From Mycobacterium sp. ACS1612 (lineage in GTDB: Bacteria > Actinomycetota > Actinomycetes > Mycobacteriales > Mycobacteriaceae): 64,000 bases of DNA. Each line of letters opens with the position of its first letter. Within the stretch, counting starts at the first letter, position 1. The stretch covers positions 1 through 64,000 of the forward strand of contig NZ_LZHZ01000034.1 in assembly GCF_001667505.1 (NCBI RefSeq), read 5' to 3'. Shown piece by piece: positions 18,217-27,941 of the stretch. The notes beneath the pieces were generated by a model, which was given only the letters and a program-made list of their open reading frames with translations, had not been told where the DNA came from and did not search any database. Position numbers and translations under genes: made by a program.

Positions 18217-19290
18217 TCAGTGAAGGCCAGTATCGCTGTCGCCGAACGCACCCGCCACTGACGAGGCAAGGGTCATGTACGCCTGACGCGCTTTCCGGCT
18301 GATCAGCTCGAGTGAGATCTCGCCGCCTTCTGCGAGGTGACCGTCGTAGGGAATGACGACGACCGACCGGACACGCTCCTGAAAGTAGCCTGCCATCTTG
18401 TCGATGTTGATCGACGCCCCGCCTGGGCGAGCTGAACTGACAACGACTGATGCCGTAGAGGCCAGTCGGGCGTGCCCGTGATGCCGCAGCCAGTCGAGTG
18501 TCGCCAGCGCACTACGTGCAGAGTCCACCGCGGGTGCCGCGACCACAACCAGCGCGTCAGCGGTGTCGAGGACGCCGTTCATCGCCGAATGCGTCAGCCC
18601 CGTACCGCAGTCGGTCAGGATAATGTTGTAGAAGCGGTCAAGGATCTTGTGGACAGCAAGGTAGTCGGTTTCCGAGAATGCTTCAGAAACCGCAGGATCG
18701 CGCTCCGAGGCGAGTAACTCGAGCCGACTGGAACTCTGCGACGTATGCCTGCGGATGTCGGAGTAGCGATCGATGTGTTGATCAGCGAGCAGATCACGGA
18801 CTGTCGAACGAGTTTCATTCGGCCCTCGCTGAGCAAGCGTACCGAAGTCCGGGTTGGCGTCTACCGCGATCACGCGGTCACCTCTCCAAGAGGCGAACGT
18901 GGCTCCCAATCCGATTGTCGTCGTTGTCTTACCCACTCCACCCTTGAGCGACATCACGGCGATGCATTTCGCTCCGCCACCATGTCTGTTGGTTCGGTCG
19001 GCGAAAGACACGTCGATCGGCTCTGACGTCGACGATGGCATGGTGCCACCGCTGAGGTTCTTAAGCGTCTTACGCCAGCGCTGGCGTGCGAGCGGCTTCG
19101 AACGGCGTTGCAGGCCCAGTTCCTTCGCCGTGGGCGTGTTCAGCAGTTGCTGCCAGTTTGGCGTACCAGGTTCTGTCGTGGTGAAGCTTGTGTCGGCTGG
19201 CACCGAGGTCGTCGACGGCGTTGGACGCAGTGCGCGGATGGGCCTCGTGATCGGCTCACTTGACACGTCGGCTTCTTCGAAAATGCTCAT
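18217..19290 (-). CDS. Second EspI-like MinD/ParA-type ATPase of the ESX locus
   Basis: 357 aa. A ~110-residue polar N-terminus containing a basic patch (RRSKPLARQRWRKTLK) precedes a MinD/ParA-type ATPase domain with deviant Walker A KGGVGKTTTT near residue 117, VDANPDFGTLAQR, and DCGTGL. It parallels the ATPase half of the protein at 3617-5380 almost motif for motif (IAVxSxKGGVGKTTTTxGLG, DANPDxGTLA, RDLLxDxxIxRYxDxRxHT) but lacks the long Pro/Gly/Trp-rich stretch. It converges with the membrane-protein gene (9 bp between stops) and lies downstream of eccA on the same strand. A paired or antagonistic role of the two ATPases is possible. Confidence 0.82.
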   Translation of the reverse strand: MSIFEEADVSSEPITRPIRALRPTPSTTSVPADTSFTTTEPGTPNWQQLLNTPTAKELGLQRRSKPLARQRWRKTLKNLSGGTMPSSTSEPIDVSFADRTNRHGGGAKCIAVMSLKGGVGKTTTTIGLGATFASWRGDRVIAVDANPDFGTLAQRGPNETRSTVRDLLADQHIDRYSDIRRHTSQSSSRLELLASERDPAVSEAFSETDYLAVHKILDRFYNIILTDCGTGLTHSAMNGVLDTADALVVVAAPAVDSARSALATLDWLRHHGHARLASTASVVVSSARPGGASINIDKMAGYFQERVRSVVVIPYDGHLAEGGEISLELISRKARQAYMTLASSVAGAFGDSDTGLH

Positions 19291-19336
19291 ACGGCCTCAA
19301 CTCCTGATGGCAGGCTGTGGGTGGTAAGAATCCGCG

Positions 19337-21160
19337 TCAAGTCAAGTTGAGTGTCTGCAAGATACTACTCAGTGCCGCCTTCACATCGCTGGCTTCGATG
19401 AGTCTCAACGCATCATCGTCGAGACTGTTCAGTGATTCCCCGTTGGTCTCTGTGAGTCGGAATGCGCGTTCCTCCTCGGCGGCTTCAATCACGTTGCGCA
19501 CAAAACGGCCATTACCGGCGAGGTCGATACTGCTGCGGACATTGCCCTCCCGGTCTTCCGACTTGTCGTCGCAGAGTCGTGTACACACGCCGACGAGGGT
19601 GTCATAGGCGTCAGACGTGAGTTCGGAATCGCGGTACCTAGCCGTCAACCGGGCGATATCGCCGAGCTCAGCTGGTGTGTAGGAGGGAAAGCGAATTCGC
19701 TTGGTGAACCGCGACGAGAGGCCTTCGTTCGATGAGAGAAAGCGATCGATCTCGGCGTCGTAACCGGCGATGATCACCACCAGCCGATCACGGTCGTTCT
19801 CCATCCTCGCCAGCAGAGTGTCAACAGCCTCACGACCAAATGCGTCACCACCGGACAACCCGGTCTGGATCAAGGTGTACGCCTCATCGATGAACAACAC
19901 CCCGCCAAGGGCGGTGTCGATCAACGCGTCGGTCTTGATTGCCGTGCTACCAAGGTGCTGACCGACGAAATCCTGCCGTTTCGCTTCGACGACGTTTAGC
20001 GTTTCCAAAAGTCCCAGGCCGCAATAGGTCTGCGCAACGATACGAGCGATGGTTGTCTTACCGGTTCCCGGCGGTCCGGTGAACGCCAGATGTAGACTTC
20101 TCGACGCCGTACTGAATCCCTTGTCTTCGCGGAGTTTCGCCAACCGAACCGCCGAGCGCAGTTTTGCCACCTGCATCTTGACGTCCACGAGGCCGACCTG
20201 GCGGTCGAGTTGCTCTTGAGCGGCGCGTAGGTGCTCGTTTCCTCGCTCGGCCGCACTGACTGCGTCGACGCTCGCCGACGTCGGTGCACTGGCTGGATCC
20301 CATTTGTCTAAACGGGATTCGATGACTTCCTTAGTGGTGACAACGAGCCGGTAGTTGAGGTCGCGCAATGCCGAGTAATTGGCTTCGAAACCTGGGTCTT
20401 CGCTGTAGATACGTTCGAAGATGCTACGGGCTTCGTCTTCGTTGCCCATTTCCCGCAAGGTCAGCCCCTTGCAGAACTCGGCTGCTCGGCGAGCGGCCGG
20501 GATCGGGCCCGTGAGGGCCTGGTCAAGTCGGCGCAGCCCCTCACCGAATAAGCCCATCTGCGCGCAGGCAGAGCCCACCATGAGATGCGCACCCGCTGCG
20601 ATGTACGGATCCACGAAAGATGCGGAATTGGCCAGTGCCGTAAGCACATCAGGCCAGCGCTGGGTGGTGAAGTGCAAGATGCCCCGAACGTATGCGCAGA
20701 TCTCCTCGCCGGCCGCGTCGCCGCCCTCGGCCGCCAAGTCGTCAAGGATCCGTTCACTTTCGTCGTAATCCTGGCCTTGGATCAGGCTGGCTGCGTACGC
20801 CAACCTGATCTCAGTGCTCGAGCTGAGGGTGTAGTCCAGATAGAGACCGGTTTCGAAACGGCCCGTGAGTGAACGTGGGGGTAGCCCCAGTCGCCGCTGC
20901 TCGCGGCCGAGAAACTTGCTGGTCCGGTACAGGTGGTGCACAACCTCGGAGGTGTTCTCACCCGCGGCAGCGCGACCGAGCCATGCATCACACATGTCTG
21001 GGTCATACTCAGTTGCTCGCCTGAAGGCCATTCCGGCGTAGTCGATGTCGCGTTCGACCTCCAACCCGTCGAGCGGAATCCCCAGAGAGAGTACACCAGC
21101 GTCGAATACGTCCTGCGCATCCACGTTGACAACACCCATCAAGCAGTCAACCTCTTCCAT
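19337..21160 (-). CDS. eccA: EccA, cytosolic AAA+ ATPase of the ESX system
   Basis: 607 aa. Residues ~1-280 are an all-helical TPR-like domain. Residues ~315-600 are a CbxX/CfqX-type AAA+ ATPase with Walker A GPPGTGKTT, Walker B VLFIDEAYT, and the sensor region GLSSRFTKRIRF. EccA is a soluble hexameric ATPase thought to act on ESX substrates or their chaperones, often PE/PPE-EspG complexes. Its presence without any visible espG, PE or PPE gene is notable. It is divergent from the EspD/EspH-like gene; in ESX-1 the relatives espH and eccA1 are neighbours too. ATG 21160 is used; a second in-frame ATG lies seven codons in. Confidence 0.93.
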   Translation of the reverse strand: MEEVDCLMGVVNVDAQDVFDAGVLSLGIPLDGLEVERDIDYAGMAFRRATEYDPDMCDAWLGRAAAGENTSEVVHHLYRTSKFLGREQRRLGLPPRSLTGRFETGLYLDYTLSSSTEIRLAYAASLIQGQDYDESERILDDLAAEGGDAAGEEICAYVRGILHFTTQRWPDVLTALANSASFVDPYIAAGAHLMVGSACAQMGLFGEGLRRLDQALTGPIPAARRAAEFCKGLTLREMGNEDEARSIFERIYSEDPGFEANYSALRDLNYRLVVTTKEVIESRLDKWDPASAPTSASVDAVSAAERGNEHLRAAQEQLDRQVGLVDVKMQVAKLRSAVRLAKLREDKGFSTASRSLHLAFTGPPGTGKTTIARIVAQTYCGLGLLETLNVVEAKRQDFVGQHLGSTAIKTDALIDTALGGVLFIDEAYTLIQTGLSGGDAFGREAVDTLLARMENDRDRLVVIIAGYDAEIDRFLSSNEGLSSRFTKRIRFPSYTPAELGDIARLTARYRDSELTSDAYDTLVGVCTRLCDDKSEDREGNVRSSIDLAGNGRFVRNVIEAAEEERAFRLTETNGESLNSLDDDALRLIEASDVKAALSSILQTLNLT

Positions 21161-21285
21161 CGGGTATCGACCGCTGGGGCTTTGTCGCTCAAGCGGTTCT
21201 TGCCGGGCCGATCACTAGAGCCGGATTCTCTGCATTGTATTAAGTTCGGAATCAGACATTTTCGTTCGTTTGGTGAGGATTGATC

Positions 21286-21606
21286 TTGGAAGGAACGCTA
21301 CGCTCCCGCGACGCGGGTATATACGTTCGGGCGACAGAACGTGGTCTACCGATCGGCCTCGAACTGCACCAGAGTGAGTTATCCAAGGCGCCAACAGAAC
21401 TAGCGCGTGAGATCCTGTTGATGTGTCAGCTGATCGCCAAACGTGCGCAGGTCGCCAGGCGGAAGGATCTGGTTGCTCGCGGCTTCAGCGCTCAGGTCAT
21501 ACGTGGCTTGAATCTGAGTACTGAAGAAGAAGTGGCAGAATTGGAGGCAGAACTGAACGGCCGCGACCCGAGCGGGCTCCCTGATACGTGGATGAGGCCA
21601 GTGTGA
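21286..21606 (+). CDS. EspD/EspH-like small ESX-associated protein
   Basis: 106 aa from TTG 21286, placed eight bases after GAGG (another TTG at 21280 is too close). The body reads as a short strand pair (YVRATERGLPIGLELHQSEL) and then a helix (PTELAREILLMCQLIAKRAQVA). This matches the layout of the DUF2694 family, to which I assign EspD and EspH (EspD: strand pair, a bound-helix motif ASEILVIADLARQKAQ). In ESX-1, EspD stabilises EspA/EspC and EspH sits beside eccA1. The last 4 bases overlap the start of the next gene (GTGA), so the two are probably translated together. Assignment is from pattern similarity only. Confidence 0.6.
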   Translation: MEGTLRSRDAGIYVRATERGLPIGLELHQSELSKAPTELAREILLMCQLIAKRAQVARRKDLVARGFSAQVIRGLNLSTEEEVAELEAELNGRDPSGLPDTWMRPV

Positions 21607-21980
21607 ATGGCGGCCTGGCCGATTCGGTGGTTGCGCGCATGGCACTGCAGCGTGATTTGCTGGCGGCAATGCACGAGCATTGTCAGTCCATTTCCGCGCG
21701 TGTGACGACTCGGGACAGGTCGGTGAGTGTCGAGGTGAACGGCCTCGGGGCGATGACCGGATTATGGTTGGGCGACTCTGCGTACCGCAACGGCGCAGAT
21801 GCACTGTCGAAGCTGATCGTCGACACCGCCGATGCGGCGGCGAAGGTTGCGGTGGCGCGGCAGAGCTTCTTGGTCAAAGAATTCAACGAGCGTTTGACCG
21901 CGTTGCAACAAAATCCGCTGACGGATCAGCGCACTCAGGATTCCGCGAGCGCCGACAACTCCGGTCCTGACACCCGGTAG
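21603..21980 (+). CDS. YbaB/EbfC-like small protein, EspL-like
   Basis: 125 aa from GTG 21603, which overlaps the preceding stop and has GAGG upstream; an earlier GTG at 21588 is possible. An N-terminal helix is followed by a three-strand segment (TRDRSVSVEVNGLGAMTGLWL) and a long helix (ADALSKLIVDTADAAAKVA), the fold order of YbaB/EbfC nucleoid proteins and of ESX-1 EspL. EspL supports EspE/EspF/EspH in ESX-1, so pairing with an EspD/EspH-like protein makes sense. Its 3' end overlaps the convergent acetyltransferase gene by 46 bp. It marks the right edge of the ESX region. Confidence 0.65.
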   Translation: MNGGLADSVVARMALQRDLLAAMHEHCQSISARVTTRDRSVSVEVNGLGAMTGLWLGDSAYRNGADALSKLIVDTADAAAKVAVARQSFLVKEFNERLTALQQNPLTDQRTQDSASADNSGPDTR

Positions 21981-22414
21981 GTGATCCACTCGCTCTGCTG
22001 TCGCCCACCGACGGCGTCGTAGAGCGCGATGGCGTTGACGTTCCAGTCCAGCACCGCCCACGACAGCCGGCTGTAGCCGTTTTCGACGCATTCACGGGCC
22101 AGCGTCGACAGCATCTTGCGGGCCAGTCCGCGGCGGCGGAACTGCGGGCGCACGTAGAGGTCCTCGAGGTAGATGCCCGCGACGCCGTCCCATGTGGAGA
22201 AGTTGAGGAACCACAACGCGCCCGCCGCGGCCCGGCCGTCGACCTCCGCGATGTGGCCGTATACCGTCGGGTGGGCGCCGAAAAGTGCGTCCGCCAACTG
22301 CTTTTCGGTCACCGTGCAGTCGTCGCTGGCGCGTTCGAACTCGGCCAGTTCGTGGATCATCGCGGTCAGTTCGGTCTCGTCGCCCGGCCGGACGCGCCGG
22401 ATGGTCTCGCTCAT
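21935..22414 (-). CDS. GNAT-family N-acetyltransferase
   Basis: 159 aa, a single GNAT domain. Visible motifs are the acetyl-CoA loop RRRGLARKML (R/Q-x-x-G-x-A type), the preceding strand YLEDLYVRPQF, and the late signature NVNAIALYDAVG. The arrangement and length resemble diamine (SSAT-like) acetyltransferases, but the substrate cannot be read from the sequence. It corresponds in order to Rv3216 and overlaps entC by 4 bp (ATGA), so it is co-transcribed with entC and gpm2. Its 3' end runs 46 bp into the convergent EspL-like gene. Confidence 0.9.
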   Translation of the reverse strand: MSETIRRVRPGDETELTAMIHELAEFERASDDCTVTEKQLADALFGAHPTVYGHIAEVDGRAAAGALWFLNFSTWDGVAGIYLEDLYVRPQFRRRGLARKMLSTLARECVENGYSRLSWAVLDWNVNAIALYDAVGGRQQSEWITYRVSGPELSALAES

Positions 22415-23520
22415 GGCTGCACTCCCAGCGCCGACAGGATTGTCTTGAATTTCGTTGTGGTTTCCGCGACTTCGTCATCAGGATCGGACTCGGCGACGAT
22501 GCCACCGCCGGAGTGCGCGTCGGCGGTGCGGCGGTCCGCGGACAGTTGCGCGCCCCGGATCGACACCACCCATCGGCCGTCGCCGCGCTGATCGCACCAA
22601 CCCACCGCGCCGGCGTAGAAGCCGCGGTCGCCTTCCAGTTCGTTGATCAGTTCGGCCGCGCCGCTGGCGGGCACGCCGCCCACCGCGGGCGTCGGATGCA
22701 GCGCAATCGCCAAATCCAAAGCAGTAGTCGCCTTTTCGCGCAACATGCCGGTGATCGGGGTGTACAGGTGCCACACCGCCGCAGTCTTGCTCAGCTGCGG
22801 CTCCGGTGCGATCTGCAGTTCGGTGCACAGCGGGTCCAATGCCTCGCGCATCGCGTCCACCACCAGCCGGTGTTCGTGACGGTCCTTGGCCGACGCAGCC
22901 AGGGCCGCGCCGCTGGCCTCGTCGGCGGCGGGGTCAGCGAGCCGGGGTGCCGACCCGGCGAACGGGCGGCAGCTCACCTGATCGCCGCGCCTGGCGACCA
23001 GCAATTCCGGGCTGGCGCCCACCAGTGCGGTACCGGAGTAGCCGCCGCCCGCGGCGGTCAGGTCGACAAGGTATGCGTTGGCGGTGGGATCGTTGGCCAC
23101 CAGCCGCGACACGATCGTGCGGGCGTCCAGCGGTCCGTCGGCGATCAGTCGCAGCGCCCTGGCCAGCACCACCTTGTGCAGGTCGCTACCGGGGTCCTGC
23201 AACCGGCGCAACGCGGCGCCGATGCGGGCCCGGTGCTCCTCGGGATCGGGCATGGTCTGGGCGATCTGCGTCGTCGGCAACTCGCGCACCGGCCAGTCCG
23301 GCAGCGTTTCGGTGAACTGCACCGTCTGCGGACGGATCAGCGCTGCGGGCTTCGTGACATCAAAAGGCAACGCGCCCAGGATGATCGGCGCACTATGCGA
23401 GGCAAGGGCGGCGCGGGCGTCACCGAGCCGGGGGAAGGCGGTGTGCACGCCCTCGGCGACCACCACGCCGGTGCGCCCGGCGAGCACGAAGGCCGGTTCG
23501 CGGGTCACGTCGGAAGGCAC
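22411..23520 (-). CDS. entC: Isochorismate synthase
   Basis: 369 aa from GTG 23520; the open frame continues upstream only antisense to gpm2. Converts chorismate to isochorismate, the entry to menaquinone or salicylate/siderophore synthesis. It is a chorismate-binding MST-family enzyme: DLHKVVLAR in the middle, then AYLVDL, GTALVGASPELLV and the C-terminal core with LHPTPAVGG, GDRGFYAGAVGW and SIRGAQL, the chorismate- and Mg-binding segments. Length matches Rv3215 (372 aa). It overlaps the 3' end of gpm2 by 16 bp and the acetyltransferase start by 4 bp. Confidence 0.92.
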   Translation of the reverse strand: MPSDVTREPAFVLAGRTGVVVAEGVHTAFPRLGDARAALASHSAPIILGALPFDVTKPAALIRPQTVQFTETLPDWPVRELPTTQIAQTMPDPEEHRARIGAALRRLQDPGSDLHKVVLARALRLIADGPLDARTIVSRLVANDPTANAYLVDLTAAGGGYSGTALVGASPELLVARRGDQVSCRPFAGSAPRLADPAADEASGAALAASAKDRHEHRLVVDAMREALDPLCTELQIAPEPQLSKTAAVWHLYTPITGMLREKATTALDLAIALHPTPAVGGVPASGAAELINELEGDRGFYAGAVGWCDQRGDGRWVVSIRGAQLSADRRTADAHSGGGIVAESDPDDEVAETTTKFKTILSALGVQP

Positions 23521-24116
23521 GGGTGGCGGTGACCCGTGAGGCCCAATGCGCTGATCTGGCGCTCGCCGTGCTCGAAGCCGCACACCGCGATGGATGCGGC
23601 CACCATCGCGAACCTGATGCCCTCGGAGATGTCGAGTTCGACCCAGCGGGTCACCACTGCGCGGGAGAAGTGCCCATGCCCGACGAACAGCACATCGCGC
23701 GACTCCATCTGCGTCAGCGCGTAGCCGATCACCTCGTCGGCCCTGTCGCTGACCTGCTGCAGGCTTTCCCCACCAGGGCAGCCGTGCGTCCACACCAGCC
23801 AGTCGGGCACCTGTTCGCGGATCTGCTGGGTGGTCAGTCCTTCGTAGTCGCCGTAATCCCATTCAGTCAGAAGGGGAGACACCTCGTCGACTTTCAAGCC
23901 TGCCAGTTTGGCGGTGTCAAGGGCGCGTTGCCGCGGGCTGGACACCACCAGCGGGTTGTGCAAAGTCAGAACCGAGAGCGCGTCGGCAGCCAGCTTGGCC
24001 TGCTCGCGTCCGGTTTCGGTCAGTTCGAGTTCGGTCCGGCTGGTGTGCTGGCCGGACTTCGACCACTCGGTTTCGCCGTGACGGAGCAGAAACAGCCGGT
24101 GCTGCAGAAGGCTCAC
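23505..24116 (-). CDS. gpm2: Histidine-phosphatase-family acid phosphatase
   Basis: 203 aa from GTG 24116, which gives the same length as Rv3214. The histidine phosphatase signature LLRHGETEWS carries the catalytic His. Later come SSPRQRALDTAKLAG, EWDYGDYEGLT and the second catalytic His in VGHGHFSRAV. The M. tuberculosis counterpart was annotated as a phosphoglycerate mutase but is known as a broad acid phosphatase. The gene leads the gpm2-entC-acetyltransferase run and is divergent from the ParA-like gene with only 50 bp between starts. Confidence 0.9.
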   Translation of the reverse strand: MSLLQHRLFLLRHGETEWSKSGQHTSRTELELTETGREQAKLAADALSVLTLHNPLVVSSPRQRALDTAKLAGLKVDEVSPLLTEWDYGDYEGLTTQQIREQVPDWLVWTHGCPGGESLQQVSDRADEVIGYALTQMESRDVLFVGHGHFSRAVVTRWVELDISEGIRFAMVAASIAVCGFEHGERQISALGLTGHRHPCLPT

Positions 24117-24166
24117 GCAGAAAGATTGTGCCGCACGTCGGCTGTCGCGTGGGTACCCGTGCAACG

Positions 24167-24970
24167 ATGAACACCGTGACGCGGGTACTTGCGGTCGCCA
24201 ATCAAAAGGGTGGGGTCGCCAAAACGACGACGGTGGCGTCGCTGGGCGCGGCGATGACGGAGAAGGGCAATCGGGTCCTGCTGGTAGACCTGGACCCCCA
24301 GGGGTGCCTGACGTTTTCGCTGGGCCAGGATCCCGACAAGCTGGCCGTGTCGGTCCACGAGGTGCTGTTGGGTGAGGTCGAACCCGACGCAGCGCTGGTC
24401 GACACGTCGGAGGGGATGACGCTGCTGCCTGCCAACATCGACCTGGCGGGCGCCGAGGCGATGCTGCTGATGCGGGCGGGCCGCGAGTACGCGCTGAAGC
24501 GGGCGCTGGCCAAGATTCGCGACCGCTACGACGTGGTGATCATCGACTGCCCACCGTCGCTGGGCGTGCTCACCCTCAACGGGTTGACCGCCGCCGACGA
24601 CGTTATCGTGCCGCTGCAGTGCGAAACGCTGGCGCATCGCGGTGTCGGGCAATTCCTGCGCACGATCACCGATGTACAGCAGATCACCAACTCCGACCTC
24701 AAGCTGCTGGGCGCGCTGCCGACGCTCTACGACTCGCGCACCACGCACAGCCGCGATGTCCTGCTCGACGTGGCCGACCGCTACGAGCTGCCGGTGCTGG
24801 CGCCGCCGATCCCGCGCACGGTGCGCTTCGCCGAAGCCAGTGCGTCGGGGTGCTCGGTGTTGGCGGGGCGCAAGAACAAGGGCGCACACGCCTACCGCGA
24901 GTTCGCCAGCGCGCTGCTGAAGCACTGGAAGAACGGCAAGGCGCTGGCCACCTTCACCCCGGAGCTCTAG
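24167..24970 (+). CDS. ParA/Soj-family ATPase
   Basis: 267 aa from ATG 24167. The deviant Walker A NQKGGVAKTTT has Ala where most ParA proteins have Gly. Further motifs are VDLDPQGCLT (Walker A'), VIIDCPPSLGVL (Walker B), and the switch VPLQCETLAHRG. Equivalent by order and size to Rv3213c (266 aa), a Soj-like orphan. No ParB partner is adjacent, so a role in chromosome segregation is uncertain; orphan ParA proteins often position other complexes. It is divergent from gpm2 and converges on the Rv3212-like gene across a long hairpin. Confidence 0.9.
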   Translation: MNTVTRVLAVANQKGGVAKTTTVASLGAAMTEKGNRVLLVDLDPQGCLTFSLGQDPDKLAVSVHEVLLGEVEPDAALVDTSEGMTLLPANIDLAGAEAMLLMRAGREYALKRALAKIRDRYDVVIIDCPPSLGVLTLNGLTAADDVIVPLQCETLAHRGVGQFLRTITDVQQITNSDLKLLGALPTLYDSRTTHSRDVLLDVADRYELPVLAPPIPRTVRFAEASASGCSVLAGRKNKGAHAYREFASALLKHWKNGKALATFTPEL

Positions 24971-25022
24971 CGATTGATGTGCGTTTCGGAGCGCTCGCCG
25001 CTCTCGCACGCACACAAATCGC
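24970..25022. terminator. Long imperfect palindrome between convergent genes
   Basis: Left arm 24970-24993 and right arm 24999-25022 are imperfect inverted repeats (GCGATT...GAGCG against CGCTC...AATCGC), separated by about five bases. It fills the gap between the stops of the ParA-like gene and the Rv3212-like gene. There is no T-tract; mycobacterial terminators often lack one. It probably acts on both strands. Confidence 0.65.
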
Positions 25023-25025
25023 CAC

Positions 25026-26237
25026 TTAACCGAGCGCGACGAGTTGGTCGCCACGCTGCTCGACGATCATCGAACCCGCGACCCCTGGCACCACCGCCAC
25101 AGAACCCGGTGGACGTTGCACCGGAATGTGTTCGATGCCCGCGCCTGTCGCCGGGTCGAAGACGTCATAGCCGCCGGTGACGGGCACCAGCAACTTGCCC
25201 GCCATCATCGTCGCGGGCCCGAGCGGCCTGTTGGCGCCCGCCGAGCTGACGCTGTAGCGATAGCGAAGTCCGTTGGCGGAGAACACCATTACGGTGTCGC
25301 CCGTCCACCATGTGATCAGGTCGCCTGCCCGCGACATCACCGCGTCGGGCGACGGCGGCGTCGGCACCAGCGTGCTCGCGACAGTGGCACCGGTCTCGTC
25401 GACGATGTTCACCGTCGGCTTCGGGACGGGGACGTACACCGCGGTGGTGGTGTCCGACACCGCTACGACGCGAGCCCCGGAGTTGTCGGTCACCCCTGGC
25501 TGCGGAACGTATTTCAGCTCCGGGGTGTCCTCTTCGTCGGAGGGCCGCAGCAGCGTCAGTCGCAGGTCGGCGTGTTTCGGGCAGGCCTCCAGCACCGACA
25601 CTGCCGTCGAACTCGACTGTGCATCCACCAGTCGGCAGAGCGGGTACGTCGGCACGCCCGGCTTGATCCGCGCGTCGAGCTGGCCGTAGGACAGCATCCG
25701 CACCATGTCCGAGCGCCACAATTCCAGTCGGCTGTCGCCGGCCGACAGCACGACGGTGCCGTCGGACGACAACCGCACCCGGGGATCGGCGTAGGCGCTG
25801 CGACTGGGCCCGCGCTCGCCGGTCTTGGCGTCGATGGTGCTGACCTGTCCGCAGCCGCGGACGTCCGGATACACCGCGACGGCGTAGTTGTAAACGTAAG
25901 TGACACCGCACAATTCGAGGTCACGGGCGTAGCTCCACCGCGTCTGTCCGGTAACTGGATCCCGGCCGTCGACCTCGCGGCCGTCACCGGTGACGACATT
26001 GCCGCCGATCACCAACGGCATGGCGGTCTTCGGGCTGGCCGCCGTCCACAGCTGACGCAGCGTCTTCGGCACCGCCTTGGCGGTGGGCAGCGCCTGCGCC
26101 GGCGCTGCGGCGGGCTGGCTGAGCGTGGCCCTGGCATCGCTGGTCCACCAGATCAGGGCCGCGACGATGACGACCACTGCCGCGATCACCGCGGCCGCCA
26201 CCATGTCGCCCCTGGTGCGGCGTTCGGGTTTGACCAT
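25026..26237 (-). CDS. Membrane-anchored beta-propeller-like protein (Rv3212-like)
   Basis: 403 aa from ATG 26237, chosen because the upstream residues are Arg/Pro-rich antisense sequence and because the length then matches Rv3212 (407 aa). A short basic N-terminus and one membrane helix (~13-33) anchor a ~340-residue extracytoplasmic domain. That domain is rich in short strands and blade-like repeats (TGDGREVDGRDPVTGQTRW, STIDAKTGERG, YDVFDPATGAG), reminiscent of PQQ-binding or quinoprotein-type propellers. Function unknown. It lies 22 bp downstream of rhlE and is probably co-transcribed. Confidence 0.82.
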   Translation of the reverse strand: MVKPERRTRGDMVAAAVIAAVVVIVAALIWWTSDARATLSQPAAAPAQALPTAKAVPKTLRQLWTAASPKTAMPLVIGGNVVTGDGREVDGRDPVTGQTRWSYARDLELCGVTYVYNYAVAVYPDVRGCGQVSTIDAKTGERGPSRSAYADPRVRLSSDGTVVLSAGDSRLELWRSDMVRMLSYGQLDARIKPGVPTYPLCRLVDAQSSSTAVSVLEACPKHADLRLTLLRPSDEEDTPELKYVPQPGVTDNSGARVVAVSDTTTAVYVPVPKPTVNIVDETGATVASTLVPTPPSPDAVMSRAGDLITWWTGDTVMVFSANGLRYRYSVSSAGANRPLGPATMMAGKLLVPVTGGYDVFDPATGAGIEHIPVQRPPGSVAVVPGVAGSMIVEQRGDQLVALG

Positions 26238-26259
26238 CTCCGTCGGAGGTGACCCTCGG

Positions 26260-27708
<1,449 letters not shown>

Positions 27709-27941
27709 GCTTGTGGTAGGTAGCCTTTCTGGGTCGAACCTCGTATGACCTCGCGGATTCCACACGCGCGCACGAGTTCGACGGAGCTACGGCCGAGGGC
27801 CCGGCGTTGAGGTCGCGGGCCGACTGCGTGCACGCACATTTCTTCGGTAGCGGCTGTCTCGAAATGCCGCTGCCGGTACCCATGGTACCTGGTCGGGTTT
27901 GCCCGGCGGTTCACGCCGCGGTCGGCGTCTAGAGTTGGGCC

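Noticed and set aside
23521..23862. N-terminal extension of the entC frame
   Set aside because: Lies antisense-frame over gpm2 with Arg-rich composition; a GTG start at 23520 gives the normal family length.
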